DNA from: Novosphingobium sp. 18050
GTDB taxonomy: Bacteria; Pseudomonadota; Alphaproteobacteria; Sphingomonadales; Sphingomonadaceae
Assembly (NCBI RefSeq): GCF_902706195.1
Contig: NZ_CACSJO010000018.1
Location: 1-64,000 of the forward strand
Reading direction: 5' to 3'
Length of the DNA stretch: 64,000 nt
Under the pieces are notes generated by a model. It saw only the letters and a program-made list of their open reading frames with translations, ran no database searches and was not told the origin of the DNA. The position numbers and the translations under genes are program-made. Positions 37,342-45,560 of the stretch are shown here, one piece after another (position 1 is the first letter of the stretch; each line of letters starts with the position of its first letter).

Positions 37342-37641
37342 ATGAACGACCCGCGCCTTAAGCTGTTAGAGGCTATCGCCCACAAGAAAATCGTTGCGGC
37401 GTCCTATAATGGCGCCACCATCAGGCTTGCCCCTCATTTGCTTTTCCAGCGCCATGGAGACTTGTTTCTCAGCGCGCTGAACTTGAGCAAAAACTGGCGG
37501 TCTGAAGACGAAAAGCAACTTGGTCAGTTCAAGCTGGCTGGCCTGGCCACGCTCGAACTGATCGACGAGAATTTTACTCCGCTACCCTCGTACGAGGCGC
37601 AGCCGCCCAGATCCGACGACGTTCTCGTACTCGGCGTGTAA
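37342..37641 (+). CDS. Stand-alone small WYL-like domain protein
   Basis: A 99-residue cytoplasmic protein. The order 'LLEAIAHKKIVAASYNGATI', 'RLAPHLLFQRHGDLFLSALN', then 'FKLAGLATLELIDENFTPL' follows the WYL fold: strand with SY-x-G, P-H-x-L, and a closing K-L-x-x-L-x-L-x-x-x-F. Classical WYL proteins carry a helix-turn-helix in front, and this one does not. Base composition is lower in GC than its neighbours. The ribosome-binding site is weak. WYL domains bind ligands or nucleic acid; whether this one modulates a partner is unknown. Confidence 0.65.
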   Translation: MNDPRLKLLEAIAHKKIVAASYNGATIRLAPHLLFQRHGDLFLSALNLSKNWRSEDEKQLGQFKLAGLATLELIDENFTPLPSYEAQPPRSDDVLVLGV

Positions 37642-37665
37642 AGCGCAGCACCACCAAATGCCGCT

Positions 37666-38085
37666 TTAGCCGGCAACGAGGCCGGCCGCCGCGATACCGG
37701 CCAGCGCGGCCTCCTCATCCTTGTCCGACAGGTCCCCGCTGACGCCAATGGCGCCGAGAAGTACTCCGCGCTCGTTCTTGACCAGTACACCACCCGCCGC
37801 CGGTATCAGCTTGCCGTGCCAGGCGGCGGAAAGCGCGGCCATGAACTGGGGACGTTCTGCGGCCATGTCGCCGAGTTTGCGACTGGAGACACCCATGGCC
37901 AGCGCCCCGGCCGCCTTGCCGCCCGCTACATCCGGCCTGCCGTAGGCGGAACCATCCTCGCGCTCCATGGCGACGAGATGTCCGCCCGGGTCGAGGACGA
38001 CGACGGTGAGCGGGTTGAGCCCCATGTCCCTGCCGCTGGCGCGGGTCCCGCCGATGAGAGCGCGGGCCTGTTCGAGGCTGATCAT
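37666..38085 (-). CDS. GlcG/HbpS family protein
   Basis: A 139-residue member of the GlcG/HbpS family (haem-degrading/haem-binding type, PF03928). It has 'NPLTVVVLDPGGHLVAMERED', 'GKAAGALAMGVSSRKL' and a C-terminal 'AAGGVLVKNERGVLLGAIGVSG' strand. Members are often encoded in glycolate and aromatic-acid catabolic clusters with unclear function. AAGGA stands 8 bases before the ATG. A GTATACGAT box lies 70 bases upstream, so it is probably controlled by the GntR protein encoded just beyond it on the same strand. Confidence 0.82.
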   Translation of the reverse strand: MISLEQARALIGGTRASGRDMGLNPLTVVVLDPGGHLVAMEREDGSAYGRPDVAGGKAAGALAMGVSSRKLGDMAAERPQFMAALSAAWHGKLIPAAGGVLVKNERGVLLGAIGVSGDLSDKDEEAALAGIAAAGLVAG

Positions 38086-38155
38086 GCAGGCAGTCCTTGT
38101 CCGGTCGAAACTATCTTATCCCTAGACCGCGAGTACCCTGCTATTCAAGCACTCA

Positions 38156-38166
38156 ATGTATACGAT
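38156..38166. promoter_or_regulatory. GTATACGAT operator box, site 2
   Basis: ATGTATACGAT, identical over 11 bases to the box at 36166, lies between the gntR stop (38175) and the GlcG-family start (38085). It probably controls the GlcG-family gene. Confidence 0.6.
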
Positions 38167-38174
38167 GCGGACGC

Positions 38175-38888
38175 CTAACCCGCTTCGTCCGGACTACCTG
38201 CACTGGCATTGGCCAGCAGGTGTCCATAGCGCACGAGCCCGATACGAGTGCGACGGATGTGCATGACGAGCGCCGCCTGTGCGGTCTCGACTTCCCTGTT
38301 GGCCACGGCATCGTAAAGCAGTTGATGCTCGATATCATGCGTACGGCCTCCGCCGGTCGTCGTATTTCCCATCGCCAGCTTCATATAAGCCCGGCGGTAG
38401 CTCTGTGTAGTATCCCAGACCCGCTCCACGATCTGCGCAAGCAGCGGGGTGGAGTGTCTGCGATAGGTAATCCAGTGAAACTCCCGCCCTAGAGCGATCG
38501 CCTCGTCGACGTCAGTGACGCTCTCGTTACGCTCCATCACTTTGCGTAAATCGGCGAGATCTTCGTCGGTCAGATGCGGTACGCTGTCGGCCAGCAGCAG
38601 CGGCTCAATGCGCTCGCGGATCTCATAAGAAACCTCCAAATCACGGCGGGTCAGAGTAGTGACGCGGGCACCGGCATTGGCCCGCATGGTAACCAGCCCC
38701 CTTGCCTCCAGCATGCGCAGGGCGTCACGCACCGGGATGCGACTGGTCGCGAGTTCGTCGGCCAGTTCGTCCTGCTTGATCCGCGCGCCGGGCACGAGTT
38801 CGCCCGACAGGATACGCTCGGCGAGAATGTCGGCGACGCGTTGACTGGCGACACCCTGTGCTGCGCTGGAGGTCGGATCTTTAATCAT
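38175..38888 (-). CDS. GntR family regulator, FCD (FadR C-terminal) type
   Basis: A 237-residue transcription factor. The winged helix (residues about 10-80) reads 'VADILAERILSGELVPGARI', then 'DELADELATSRIPVRDALRML'. The all-helical FCD effector domain follows, with the His-containing 'LGREFHWITYR' and 'HDIEHQLLYDAVANRE' metal/ligand helices. FCD regulators usually sense organic acids or sugar acids and repress local genes. ATG 38888 is chosen because TGGA precedes it by 8 bases. The frame is open to 38945, but that would put the GTATACGAT box inside the gene. Autoregulation and control of the neighbouring boxes are inferred. Confidence 0.87.
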   Translation of the reverse strand: MIKDPTSSAAQGVASQRVADILAERILSGELVPGARIKQDELADELATSRIPVRDALRMLEARGLVTMRANAGARVTTLTRRDLEVSYEIRERIEPLLLADSVPHLTDEDLADLRKVMERNESVTDVDEAIALGREFHWITYRRHSTPLLAQIVERVWDTTQSYRRAYMKLAMGNTTTGGGRTHDIEHQLLYDAVANREVETAQAALVMHIRRTRIGLVRYGHLLANASAGSPDEAG

Positions 38889-38905
38889 GGGCATTCCATC
38901 AGGTG

Positions 38906-38914
38906 GTATACGAT
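38906..38914. promoter_or_regulatory. GTATACGAT operator box, site 3 (gntR promoter)
   Basis: GTATACGAT lies 18 bases upstream of the chosen gntR start. It matches 9 bases of the boxes at 36166 and 38156, suggesting autorepression. Confidence 0.5.
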
Positions 38915-38981
38915 CGCGCATAGACCACGGCGCCCTCCGCGCCAAACCGCGAATGCGCCGGGCCGACGATATCGCAGACGG

Positions 38982-40550
38982 TCAGTCGCCCTGCGTCTGA
39001 GTCCACTCCACGCGGTAAAGGTCGAAACGGCGGTCCTTGAGGTTCTGCACCGCACCAGATTGCCGCGCTGTCAGCAGCGCGTCGAGGCTGAGGTCCGCGA
39101 TGGCGATCGTCTCGGTATTGGGCGCGGTATCCGCCGCCACGCCGTCGCGGGCGAAGGGGAAATCGGACGGGGTGAGGATGGCGCTTTCCGCGTAGTGTAC
39201 GTCCATGTTCTCGACGTTGGGCAAGTTTCCCACTACTCCGGAGGTAACGACGTAGCACTGGTTTTCCACCGCGCGGGCCTGGGCGCAATAGCGCACTCGC
39301 AGGTAGCCGCGGCGCTCGTCGGTGCAGAACGGCACGAACAGCATCAGCGCACCCTGGTTGACAAGGTGGCGCGCCAGCTCGGGAAACTCGCTGTCGTAGC
39401 AGATCATGACACCGATCGGCCCGCAGTCGGTAGGGATGACATTGGCGCCGTAACCACCGCGCACGTTCCACCAGCGCCGCTCGGAGGGAGTAGGATGCAG
39501 CTTCTGCGTCTCGTGCACAGCGCCGTCGCGCAGGAAGGTATAGGCAATATTGCGGATCTCGCTCTTGCCGCCGCCCAGCTTGACGCGGGTGGGGTGCGAG
39601 CCGCCGATGATGTTGATGTTGTAGCTTACCGCCATGCGCTGCATGAATTCGACGAAGCGCTCGGTATAAGTGGCGACTTTCTCGATCGCTTCCACCGGCT
39701 CCAGCTTCTTCTCCTCGATCGAGAGCAGTTCAAGAGTGAACAATTCGGGGAAGACCACGAAATCACTTTCGTAGTCGGCGGCGACATCGATCCAGTATTC
39801 GACCTGTTCCTCGAACTGGTCGATTGTTTCGATCTTGCGCATCTGGAACTGGACAGTGGCGACGCGCACGCTGGAAGGCACGCGCTCCTTGAGGCCCGGC
39901 ACTGCCTTGCCGGTATCGCGCGGGGCAAGCGGATTGACCCAGTACATCATGACTGCGTTGCCGCCGCTCTCGCGGTCGGTGGGAATATAATCGGGCAGAA
40001 TCCCGCGCGGCTCGTAGCCCTCGTTCATCTGGAAGTTGATGACCTGGTCGCGGACCTTCTTGTCGCGCACCGCCTGCACGTAATCGGCCGGATCGGGGTA
40101 CTGGCGCTTGCGGCGCGAGTAGCCGGGCATGCGGCCTGCGAACGCGATGCCCTTCAATTCGAAATACTGGCAAACTTCCTTGCGCTTGCGATAAAGACGC
40201 TGGCCGATCCGCAGACGCCGGTAATCGGGATCGACGCAGACCTCGAAGCCATAGAGCACGTCGCCCTCGGGCGCGGGCGGACGGCCATAGCCGCCGTTGC
40301 TGATCTCTTCCCAGGTGTGCGGCTTGAAGGCGAGGTCGGCGGTGACGATCATCGTCGCACAGTGGCCCACCACCTTGCCTTCGTATTCGGCGACGAACTG
40401 GCCTTCAGGAAAATTGATGAGCTGGCCGCGAATCTCGGCGCGGGTAAAGGCATCTGCCTTGCCGTACACCTTCACGGAGAGGCGGGCGATCGCCGGCGCA
40501 TCCGCAACGGTGGCCTGGCGGATGATGAGCTTGGCTTTGGTCTGGTCCAT
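38982..40550 (-). CDS. Fused GNAT acetyltransferase / nitrilase-superfamily amidohydrolase
   Basis: A 522-residue two-domain protein. Residues about 5-200 are a GNAT domain ('FVAEYEGKVVGHCATMIV', then 'GFEVCVDPDYRRLRIGQRLY', where the acetyl-CoA loop belongs). Residues about 225-515 are a carbon-nitrogen hydrolase with the catalytic triad Glu in 'VVFPELFTLE', Lys in 'ETQKLHPTPSER' and Cys in 'IGVMICYDSEFPE'. This fusion is a known family whose substrate is not established. ATG 40550 is chosen from AGG 7 bases upstream and the start of the GNAT fold; the longer frame to 40811 lies antisense to the 91-residue gene. It is transcribed alone, divergent from that small gene. Confidence 0.85.
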   Translation of the reverse strand: MDQTKAKLIIRQATVADAPAIARLSVKVYGKADAFTRAEIRGQLINFPEGQFVAEYEGKVVGHCATMIVTADLAFKPHTWEEISNGGYGRPPAPEGDVLYGFEVCVDPDYRRLRIGQRLYRKRKEVCQYFELKGIAFAGRMPGYSRRKRQYPDPADYVQAVRDKKVRDQVINFQMNEGYEPRGILPDYIPTDRESGGNAVMMYWVNPLAPRDTGKAVPGLKERVPSSVRVATVQFQMRKIETIDQFEEQVEYWIDVAADYESDFVVFPELFTLELLSIEEKKLEPVEAIEKVATYTERFVEFMQRMAVSYNINIIGGSHPTRVKLGGGKSEIRNIAYTFLRDGAVHETQKLHPTPSERRWWNVRGGYGANVIPTDCGPIGVMICYDSEFPELARHLVNQGALMLFVPFCTDERRGYLRVRYCAQARAVENQCYVVTSGVVGNLPNVENMDVHYAESAILTPSDFPFARDGVAADTAPNTETIAIADLSLDALLTARQSGAVQNLKDRRFDLYRVEWTQTQGD

Positions 40551-40703
40551 GGGTGGACCTAATACGCGCGGCAGGCCGTGCGGTTCCAGTGCGTTATCCT
40601 CACCGGCCAGCAAGACACCCTGACCGGCCAGAAATATTTCGGGCCGCGCCGGGATACATGCGGGCTTGCATCCGTTCTCTCTGTTAAGAAAGGAGAACTC
40701 ATC

Positions 40704-40979
40704 ATGAGCGCAACTCTCTTTGCCCTCGCCCTCTTCGCCTGTTCGGACGACGGCACGGCCTGCGAGCGTATCTCCGCCGCTCCTGCCCACACGTATCAGA
40801 CGCGCGAGCAATGCGCCGCCGGCATCGATGCCGCGCTGGACACCGACGCCGCGCGCCGCGCCGAAGCGCCCACCGTATATGCTCAGTGCCTGAGCAATCG
40901 TCAGATGGCTTCGATCGGCAGCGGCGTTATCGACCTGACGCGCGTTAACGGCGCCAGGTTCGCCGACGCGGGACTCTGA
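40704..40979 (+). CDS. Small cysteine-containing protein, unknown function
   Basis: A 91-residue protein with a short hydrophobic N-terminus ('MSATLFALALFAC') and four Cys spread over the chain ('FAC', 'TAC', 'QCAA', 'QCLS'), perhaps two disulfides in the periplasm. AAGGAG 8 bases before the ATG strongly supports the start. No family was recognised. It converges with queF with no gap between the stops. Confidence 0.7.
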   Translation: MSATLFALALFACSDDGTACERISAAPAHTYQTREQCAAGIDAALDTDAARRAEAPTVYAQCLSNRQMASIGSGVIDLTRVNGARFADAGL

Positions 40980-41477
40980 TCAACCCCGGCCGCGGTAACC
41001 CTGGACGCCCTGATCCGGCACCCACAGTCCTTCGGGCGGCGCGCTCGACTGCCAGAACACGTCGATCGGGATGCCGCCGCGCGGATACCAGTAACCGCCG
41101 ATGCGCAGCCATCTGGGCTTCATTTCGTCGAACAGACGCTGGCCGATCCCGACCGTTACATCCTCATGAAAGCCGCAATGGTTGCGGAACGAGCCAAGAA
41201 ACAGCTTGAGGCTCTTGGATTCGACGATCGTCTCGCCCGGCGCATAATCCAGCACGAGGTGGGCAAAATCCGGCTGTCCGGTAACCGGGCACAGCGACGT
41301 AAATTCAGGCGCCGCGAAGCGCACAAGGTAGAGACTTCCGACGCGTGGATTTGGCACGTAGTCAAGCACCGCCTCCTCTGGCGAAGCAGGAAGGGCGCTC
41401 TGCTGGCCGAGATGCTTTGGCATGGAAGCCTGGAGCATGGATGCGGGCGGTATGGAGGGGGGAGGTGTATCGCTCAT
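40980..41477 (-). CDS. queF: NADPH-dependent 7-cyano-7-deazaguanine reductase QueF
   Basis: A 165-residue unimodular (short type) QueF, which reduces preQ0 to preQ1 for queuosine tRNA modification. The catalytic Cys63 lies in 'SLCPVTGQPD', with Asp70. The QueF motif 'ESKSLK' is at 86-91, and 'NHCGFHEDV' supplies the conserved His/Glu. ATG 41477 gives the best match to family length; upstream ATG 41489 is possible, and neither has a strong ribosome-binding site. It is transcribed away from the gene at 41627. No preQ1 riboswitch was recognised upstream. Confidence 0.92.
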   Translation of the reverse strand: MSDTPPPSIPPASMLQASMPKHLGQQSALPASPEEAVLDYVPNPRVGSLYLVRFAAPEFTSLCPVTGQPDFAHLVLDYAPGETIVESKSLKLFLGSFRNHCGFHEDVTVGIGQRLFDEMKPRWLRIGGYWYPRGGIPIDVFWQSSAPPEGLWVPDQGVQGYRGRG

Positions 41478-41626
41478 CTCAAAAGCCATGCCGCCAAGCC
41501 ATCGACAAGACAAGCATACAGTACCACCCCCGACTTTAGATCAACATGGACTTGCAACGGCTCGTCGCGTGTGAGCATGGGCATTAACACGCGGTTCACA
41601 GCGGATTGGGCGACGGTAGCAGGGTC

Positions 41627-42922
41627 ATGAGGGGCAACAGCAGAACCATTTCGCGCGCGGCTACGGCAGCCGCGCTTTCGGCGACCGTATTTGCGGTGTC
41701 GCCTGTGATAGCGCCTGCGCTGGCACAATCGGCCAGCACTTGGAGCTTGCCCGAGCCAACCGCGCGGCCCACGGCATCGCGCGATCAAGGCCCGGTCGAC
41801 GGAGCGAACCCGATGGTCAGGCCAGGCGACGGCGCCGGCCAGCCACAAAGGCAGCCGGCACCGACCGCTGTTCCCACGATCACGCCGCCCGCTCCGCCCG
41901 CTGTGCGCATTACTCCGGCGCCCACTCCGCAGCCGTCCCCTCGCCCCCGTCCGGCGCCCAATGCCACTGCGCCTTCCGCAACGCCCTCCTCCTCCGCAGA
42001 ACCCGCCGCGCAGCCGACACCGCGCGCGGCTGCCACAGCAGATACGCCTGTCGCTGCGCCCACAGCTTCCGCTCCGTCCGAGGCCCCCGCTCCCACAGTC
42101 GCTCCAGCAGCTGAGACCGCTGCGGCCGAGGAAGCACCTGCTACGGCGCCGATAGCTGCGCAGGAAACCTGGCCTTTCTGGTGGTGGGCCGCACCTCTGG
42201 CTCTCCTGGTACTGAGCGCGCTGGCCCTCATCCTGCGCCGCCGAACCAAACCGGGCGTGCCGGAATGGGATCAGCCCGAACAGGCCGCGCTCTCACCCGC
42301 CGTCACCCCGCCGGCCCCGACGCGTAAAGTCGCGGTTGTGCCTGCAAAGACCGCGCCAGCCGCACCTCAGCCTGCGTTCGCGCCGCCTCCCCTTGCGCCT
42401 GCCGAAGAACAGGCGCGGGCCGAAATCATATTCGAGCCTGTCAGCCTGCGCCTTTCGCTGGTCTATGCGACGCTCCAATACCGCGTCGCGATAGCCGCCG
42501 TTACCGACCTGCCGGCCAGTCAGCTTCTCGGCGACATGATCGGCGCCCATGGCTCAATGACGCCCGAGGAACAACTCGCGCCGCCCGTAGAGGTCCTCAC
42601 CGCCCTAAAGTCCGTGCCTCCCATCGCCGGAGGCGAGAGCGTGACGCTGACCGGCGAAGTGCAGTTGCCGCTGACCGCCATCCGCCCCCTGCTGCAGGGC
42701 ACGGCCTCGTTCTTCGTACCGCTGGTACGCCTGTCTATCCTCGGCGAGGCCATGGCGCTGCGCCGGGTCTACACTGTGGGCATCGAGGGCGGCGGCGCGG
42801 GTCTATCTCCGTTGCGCCTCGATACCGGCCCGCGCGAGCATCGCGAACTCGCCGCCCGCGAAGTCGAGGCCGCACGGGCGTATCCGTTGCAGCCCGGCGG
42901 CCAACAGCGCGCTACCGGCTGA
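41627..42922 (+). CDS. Secreted/membrane protein with Pro-Ala-rich linker, unknown function
   Basis: A 431-residue protein with three parts. A signal peptide ends around 'APALAQ'. About 130 residues of low-complexity Pro/Ala/Thr sequence follow. A single membrane helix ('WWWAAPLALLVLSALALIL') is succeeded by a basic stop-transfer 'RRRTK' and a folded C-terminal domain of about 170 residues without a recognised family. The linker would lie in the periplasm and the C-terminal domain in the cytoplasm. ATG 41627 with GCAGGG upstream is preferred over TTG 41606. The gene could start a unit with metC and mscS, but the 72-base gap leaves this open. Confidence 0.7.
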   Translation: MRGNSRTISRAATAAALSATVFAVSPVIAPALAQSASTWSLPEPTARPTASRDQGPVDGANPMVRPGDGAGQPQRQPAPTAVPTITPPAPPAVRITPAPTPQPSPRPRPAPNATAPSATPSSSAEPAAQPTPRAAATADTPVAAPTASAPSEAPAPTVAPAAETAAAEEAPATAPIAAQETWPFWWWAAPLALLVLSALALILRRRTKPGVPEWDQPEQAALSPAVTPPAPTRKVAVVPAKTAPAAPQPAFAPPPLAPAEEQARAEIIFEPVSLRLSLVYATLQYRVAIAAVTDLPASQLLGDMIGAHGSMTPEEQLAPPVEVLTALKSVPPIAGGESVTLTGEVQLPLTAIRPLLQGTASFFVPLVRLSILGEAMALRRVYTVGIEGGGAGLSPLRLDTGPREHRELAAREVEAARAYPLQPGGQQRATG

Positions 42923-42994
42923 CAACCTCTCGTAATATCGGGCGATTCCCAGCCTCGACAAAATGTCCTAGGGTCTACCTACCGACACACGGAG

Positions 42995-44230
42995 ATGACA
43001 TTGGACACCAGTAAGCGCCTCCACGAGCTTTCCGAAGTGCCTCAGCGCCCCGCAACCAGGATCGTCGGTGCCGGTCGGCGCAGCGAATGGACCGGCCCGG
43101 TGGTCAACCCGCCCGTCTGGCGCGCCAGCACGCATCTCTACGCAGACACCGCCGCGCTTGCACAAGGCCCCCGCACGAACGAGGATGGCCGCTTCTTCTA
43201 CGGCCGGCGGGGCGCTCCCACGCAGTGGGCACTGGCCGATGCATTGACCGCGATCGAGCCCGGGGCAGCCGGCACCGTTCTCTACCCTTCGGGCCTTGCT
43301 GCCATTGCCGGTGTCATGCTGACCCTGCTGCGGCCCGGCGATGTCGTGCTTATCAGCGACAATGCCTATGACCCCACCCGCGCCACGGGCACCGGCCTGC
43401 TGACAGACTTCGGCATCGAGCCGCGCTTCTTCGACCCGCTGGACAGGGCCGGCTACGAAGGCCTGTTCTGCGAACGGACCCGCGCCGTACTGCTGGAAGC
43501 GCCGGGCAGCCTGTCCATGGAGATGTGCGACTTGCCCGAACTCGCCCGGATCGCGCGCGAAAAGGGCGCGATCTCGGTGCTCGACAATACCTGGGCCGGG
43601 CCGCTCGGTTTTCCGGCGCTGGAGCGCGGTATCGACATCACGCTGATGGCCCTCACCAAGCATGTCGGCGGCCATTCCGACGTGATGATGGGCAGCGCGA
43701 GCGCCGGGCCGGAACTGTACGCGAAGCTGCGCCAGCGCGCGCAGCAGCTTGGCACCGTGGTTTCGCCCGACGACGCCGCGCTGATCCTGCGCGGCCTGCG
43801 CACGCTGCACCTGCGCCTGCGCCACGAGGCCGACAGCGCCTTGGCCATAGCGCAGTGGCTGAACGACAGGCCGGAAGTGGCGCAAGTGCTGTGCCCGATG
43901 CTGCCCGATGCGCCTGGACACGAGATCTGGAGCCGCGATTTCTCCGGCGGCTGCGGCCTTTTCAGCTTCACGTTCAAGGGCGGCACCGCAGCCGCGCGCA
44001 ACCGCTTCGTCGATGCCCTCACCCTGTTCGGCATCGGCTATTCTTGGGGCGGCTTCGAGAGTCTGGCGATACCAATCGATCCCTCCACCTGCCGCAGCCG
44101 CATGGCCTGGCCGCCGCAACCAAACGAAGCCGGCGATCGCCACGGCGTTCGCCTTGCCATCGGACTGGAGGATGCGGGCGACCTTATCGCCGACATCGAA
44201 CAGGCGCTCGCCGCCTGGCGGGAAGGATGA
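42995..44230 (+). CDS. metC: Cystathionine beta-lyase
   Basis: A 411-residue PLP enzyme of the Cys/Met metabolism family. 'YGRRGAPTQWALADALTAIEPG', 'LYPSGLAAIAGVML' and the cofactor lysine in 'MALTKHVGGHSDVMMG' (K222) are plain, and 'FGIGYSWGGFESL' closes the active site as in MetC. It splits cystathionine to homocysteine, pyruvate and ammonia. The ATG at 42995 directly abuts GGAG, so the TTG at 43001, six bases from GGAG, may be the true start. The TGA overlaps the mscS ATG. Confidence 0.9.
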   Translation: MTLDTSKRLHELSEVPQRPATRIVGAGRRSEWTGPVVNPPVWRASTHLYADTAALAQGPRTNEDGRFFYGRRGAPTQWALADALTAIEPGAAGTVLYPSGLAAIAGVMLTLLRPGDVVLISDNAYDPTRATGTGLLTDFGIEPRFFDPLDRAGYEGLFCERTRAVLLEAPGSLSMEMCDLPELARIAREKGAISVLDNTWAGPLGFPALERGIDITLMALTKHVGGHSDVMMGSASAGPELYAKLRQRAQQLGTVVSPDDAALILRGLRTLHLRLRHEADSALAIAQWLNDRPEVAQVLCPMLPDAPGHEIWSRDFSGGCGLFSFTFKGGTAAARNRFVDALTLFGIGYSWGGFESLAIPIDPSTCRSRMAWPPQPNEAGDRHGVRLAIGLEDAGDLIADIEQALAAWREG

Positions 44231-45294
44231 CCACCCCCGCCGCCCTTGCCACAGCGTCCCGCGCCGCAGCTGCGAATGCGACCCCGGCGCCCACCGCAAC
44301 GGCTACGGCGGCCGTCATTCCGGCGCAGCCGATATCCGGCGCCGACGGCATCAAGGACGCGGTCGCCTCGCATAGCGACGCCGTCGGCAATGTGGTCAAC
44401 ACCCTCGACAAGCTGGCCGTGCAAGTGGGCGCAACGCGCTTCTCGGTGTGGGATCTGTTCGTGGTGCTGGCGGTGCTGGCACTGCTGATCTCGGCGGCCT
44501 GGGCGGCCAGCCGGCTATCGAGCCGCATCCTCGCGCGTGCCAGCGGCCTGGACCTTACTCAGCGGCTGCTGACAGAAAAGATGGTCAGTCTGTTCATCTG
44601 GGGCCTGGCGATCCTCGTCGGTATCGACGTGCTGGGCATAGACCTGACCGCCCTCACCGTGTTCTCCGGCGCCTTTGGCCTCGCCATCGGCTTCGGTCTG
44701 CAAAAAACCTTCGGCAACCTGATCGCAGGAATCATCCTCCTGATGGACAAGTCGATCAAGCCGGGCGACGTGATCGCCATCACCGACCAGGGCGGACAGT
44801 ATACCTTTGGCCAGATCCGCCGCATCGGCATCCGCGCCGTCTCGCTAACCACCCGGGATCAGAAGGAATACCTGATCCCGAATGAAAACCTGATGATCAA
44901 TCAGGTTGAAAACTGGTCGTACTCCAGCCGCAACGTGCGTATCCAGGTGCCGGTCGTAATCCCCTACGCCACCGACATCGAGCGCGCGGAAGAACTGATG
45001 CTGGAGGCTGCACGCTCTGTAAAACGCGTGCTTGTGGCCCCCCCGCCGACCGTCTGGCTGGACAGCTTCGGTGAGAATGGGGTCGCCTTCGTGATCCATG
45101 TCTGGATCACCGACCCCGAAGAGGGCGTGGGAAATGTGCGGTCCGACGTGCTCAAGACCCTGTGGCGCCTGATGCGCGAAAACGGCATCCGTGTCCCCTA
45201 TCCCCAGCGCGATCTGAACCTGCGCGACACCGAGGCCGTGCGCGAATTGATCGAGGCGGTGCGCGGAAAGACGGGGGGAGACGATCAAGCGTGA
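44227..45294 (+). CDS. Small-conductance mechanosensitive channel (MscS family)
   Basis: A 355-residue MscS-type channel. An Ala/Thr/Pro-rich N-terminal stretch of about 45 residues precedes three helices. The pore-lining helix and beta domain ('FSGAFGLAIGFGLQKTFGNL', 'GIILLMDKSIKPGDVI') match MscS TM3 and the start of the vestibule. It relieves turgor on osmotic downshock. ATG 44227 overlaps the metC TGA (ATGA), an unusual but clear coupling. The Ala-rich N-terminus looks extracytoplasmic and unstructured. Confidence 0.9.
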   Translation: MTTPAALATASRAAAANATPAPTATATAAVIPAQPISGADGIKDAVASHSDAVGNVVNTLDKLAVQVGATRFSVWDLFVVLAVLALLISAAWAASRLSSRILARASGLDLTQRLLTEKMVSLFIWGLAILVGIDVLGIDLTALTVFSGAFGLAIGFGLQKTFGNLIAGIILLMDKSIKPGDVIAITDQGGQYTFGQIRRIGIRAVSLTTRDQKEYLIPNENLMINQVENWSYSSRNVRIQVPVVIPYATDIERAEELMLEAARSVKRVLVAPPPTVWLDSFGENGVAFVIHVWITDPEEGVGNVRSDVLKTLWRLMRENGIRVPYPQRDLNLRDTEAVRELIEAVRGKTGGDDQA

Positions 45295-45365
45295 GCGCAT
45301 GGCGCATATGCCCACGCCGATCGCGTCATCCCAGGGTCAGGGAAGCTGCCGAACTGCGATGAAGT

Positions 45366-45443
45366 TCATCGGAAAAACAGCCACAGCAGAAGAATGACCG
45401 GGATGGGAACACCGATAAGCCACAAGAGAATTCCCTTACCCAT
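45366..45443 (-). CDS. 25-residue hydrophobic membrane peptide
   Basis: A complete tiny gene: ATG 45443, 25 codons, TGA 45366. The peptide starts 'MGKGILLWLIGVPIPV', continues as a Leu-rich helix and ends 'FFR'. GGAG stands 7 bases before the ATG, well placed. One membrane helix with a Pro-x-Pro kink fills the whole peptide. Very similar 'GKGILLWLxGIPIP' mini-proteins are widespread in proteobacteria as unnamed proteins. It lies between mscS (convergent) and the GGDEF gene (same strand, upstream). The function is unknown; small helices of this kind often bind larger membrane proteins. Confidence 0.75.
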   Translation of the reverse strand: MGKGILLWLIGVPIPVILLLWLFFR

Positions 45444-45560
45444 TTTCGTTCTCCATTTTTCTATAAATGAAGAATTACCGATCACCCCCAATGTTCCCTT
45501 GGAAAAATAGGGCGATAGGGTGCCTTTCCTGCGTGCAGGAGCGCGATGGACATAAGCCTG

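Noticed and set aside
38574..40562. A 662-codon plus-strand frame opposite gntR and the GNAT-nitrilase gene
   Set aside because: It crosses two well-supported genes on the other strand and has a composition typical of antisense frames.
41478..41626. A possible preQ1 riboswitch before queF
   Set aside because: No matching stem with an A-rich tail could be traced in the short spacer, and the neighbouring gene's promoter fills part of it.
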